From positions 456,556-520,555 of the forward strand of contig NZ_RPEM01000001.1 of NCBI RefSeq assembly GCF_004745575.1: a stretch of 64,000 nt of DNA, written 5' to 3'. Shown in pieces: positions 63,321-64,000 of this stretch; position 1 is the first letter of the stretch, and each line of letters begins with the position of its first letter. The translations under genes were made by a program, and so were the position numbers. Under the pieces are notes generated by a model, which saw nothing but the letters and a program-made list of their open reading frames with translations, ran no database searches and had not been told where the DNA came from. This DNA is from Pseudotabrizicola sediminis (lineage in GTDB: Bacteria; Pseudomonadota; Alphaproteobacteria; Rhodobacterales; Rhodobacteraceae).

Positions 63321-64000
63321 ATGGCGGGCAGCCCGAAGACATCCAGTGCGACCGTGCTTCACCGCAGCCTTGCGGCGCGGGATCTGGGGCAGGACGGGCT
63401 GACGCGGCTGCTCGATTGCGTGCAATTGCCCGATGGCACGGTAATCAGCACATTCGGCACCGGCACCCATCCATCGGCGTTTCTGCCCGACGGGGCACCG
63501 GACTGCGCCACCCCGCTGGACCTGCGCGAGATTTCCGGGGCGGCACTGGTCATCACCGCCGGGCCGGGCGCGCTTGCACTGGCCACCGGCGCCCGGCTAG
63601 ACATGGTCCCCGTGCCTGCCGAACCCGAGCTGTTCGCCGGGTTGAACACGATCTTTGGCTTACGCATCGACGAATCTGCGGCGCAGGTGGCCGAAGGGCT
63701 GCGCTATCACGCGCTGCACCATGGTTTGCACGCAGCACTGATCGTCTGCCGCGCGCAAGATGGCCCCGGCTTTGCCCGCGCCCTGCGCAAGGCGCTGGCA
63801 GATACGGTGCTGACCGTGGTTGTGCTGGACAGCCCCTTGCCCCTTGGCAAGCCGGATCACGGCCCGATGAACCACCCATGGTACGCCCCGGACGCCCCCG
63901 GCAAGGACCGGATGGAGCCACCTGCCCCCGACCCCTGGCGGTCGGATCTGGCCGAACTGATCCTGTTCGAATCGCTCAAATGGCGGTTCCTGTCACAGGC
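63321..64000 (+). CDS. Unknown protein, 5' part only
   Basis: An open frame from ATG (after GGGGGCGGGG) to the window edge, 226 codons without a stop. The N-terminal region reads LHRSLAARDLGQDGLTRLLDCVQLPDGTVISTFGTGTHP. Later come YHALHHGLHAALIVCRAQDGPGFARALRKALADTVLTVVVLDSP and a proline-rich NHPWYAPDAPGKDRMEPPAPDPW. I do not recognise it. It is divergent from the glycosyltransferase fusion; TGCCAA-GCGA-TTGGCA at 63211-63226 lies between them. A role in the same polysaccharide is a guess. Confidence 0.6.
   Translation, partial: MAGSPKTSSATVLHRSLAARDLGQDGLTRLLDCVQLPDGTVISTFGTGTHPSAFLPDGAPDCATPLDLREISGAALVITAGPGALALATGARLDMVPVPAEPELFAGLNTIFGLRIDESAAQVAEGLRYHALHHGLHAALIVCRAQDGPGFARALRKALADTVLTVVVLDSPLPLGKPDHGPMNHPWYAPDAPGKDRMEPPAPDPWRSDLAELILFESLKWRFLSQ

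Overview
The window is GC-rich, densely coded chromosomal DNA of an alphaproteobacterium, most likely order Rhodobacterales (Rhodobacter/Paracoccus relatives). This rests on the gene types: a siroheme/sulfite block carrying DUF2849 and DUF934 proteins, a DUF2927 lipoprotein, DksA with a degenerate zinc site, DUF2852, a leucyl-transferase of the Bpt type, and dispersed palindrome-plus-ATATTTA intergenic repeats. I see no phage, insertion sequence or CRISPR array. The window opens inside a tRNA-Ser(GCU) and closes inside an unfinished plus-strand gene.

Layout. 1-9.0 kb: tripartite tricarboxylate (TTT) transport. TctD/TctE and a periplasmic binding protein read left; tctCBA reads right, followed by AtuA-like, DUF4387 and AbrB-type genes. 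9.0-13.2 kb: ectoine breakdown genes doeA-doeB, divergent from regulator doeX and transaminase doeD. 13.3-24.8 kb: housekeeping and hypothetical genes: FAD monooxygenase, DksA, a MoxR ATPase and VWA protein, DUF2927 lipoprotein, DedA, M48 protease, PIN protein, RlmI-like methyltransferase, PaiB-like protein. 24.9-27.6 kb: Entner-Doudoroff edd-eda behind a LacI-type operator. 27.6-36.6 kb: FAD/NAD protein, DUF2383, glgC-glgX, SLC13 permease, DUF1275. 36.3-42.8 kb: glnE, then an Fe-S block (DUF59/SufT and IscA) split by a SatD-like/DUF3307 pair, then Bpt. 42.9-47.2 kb: RDD, DUF2852, tpiA, DMT permease, cytochrome P450. 47.2-52.6 kb: Lrp regulator divergent from the cobA-DUF2849-cysI-cysH-DUF934-fpr assimilatory sulfur operon. 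52.7-60.8 kb: alanine-rich anchored protein, infC, a molybdenum-enzyme accessory set (MoeA-like, XdhC/CoxF, VWA CoxE-like, MoxR CoxD-like) and an alanine-rich OmpA protein. 60.9-64 kb: a three-part glycosyltransferase fusion and a partial unknown gene.

Most interesting. (1) Six 18-bp palindromes, consensus GCAAGYCAAAYGGCTTGC, repeat every 27-29 bp from 41349 to 41508, directly in front of a SatD-like gene with a C-terminal helix-turn-helix. SatD and its membrane partner DUF3307 sit between two Fe-S assembly genes, so this looks like a self-contained, self-regulated and apparently undescribed module. (2) Two 19-bp operators sharing the pattern ATGTRAA-N5-TTYACAT lie between DUF2852 and tpiA. 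(3) infC appears to start at an AUA codon. (4) A 16-bp operator overlaps the edd promoter so closely that its first six bases serve as the -35 box.

Limits: all calls were read by eye from sequence, without database searches. Start sites were chosen from Shine-Dalgarno sequences and expected family N-termini; several are marked as uncertain.
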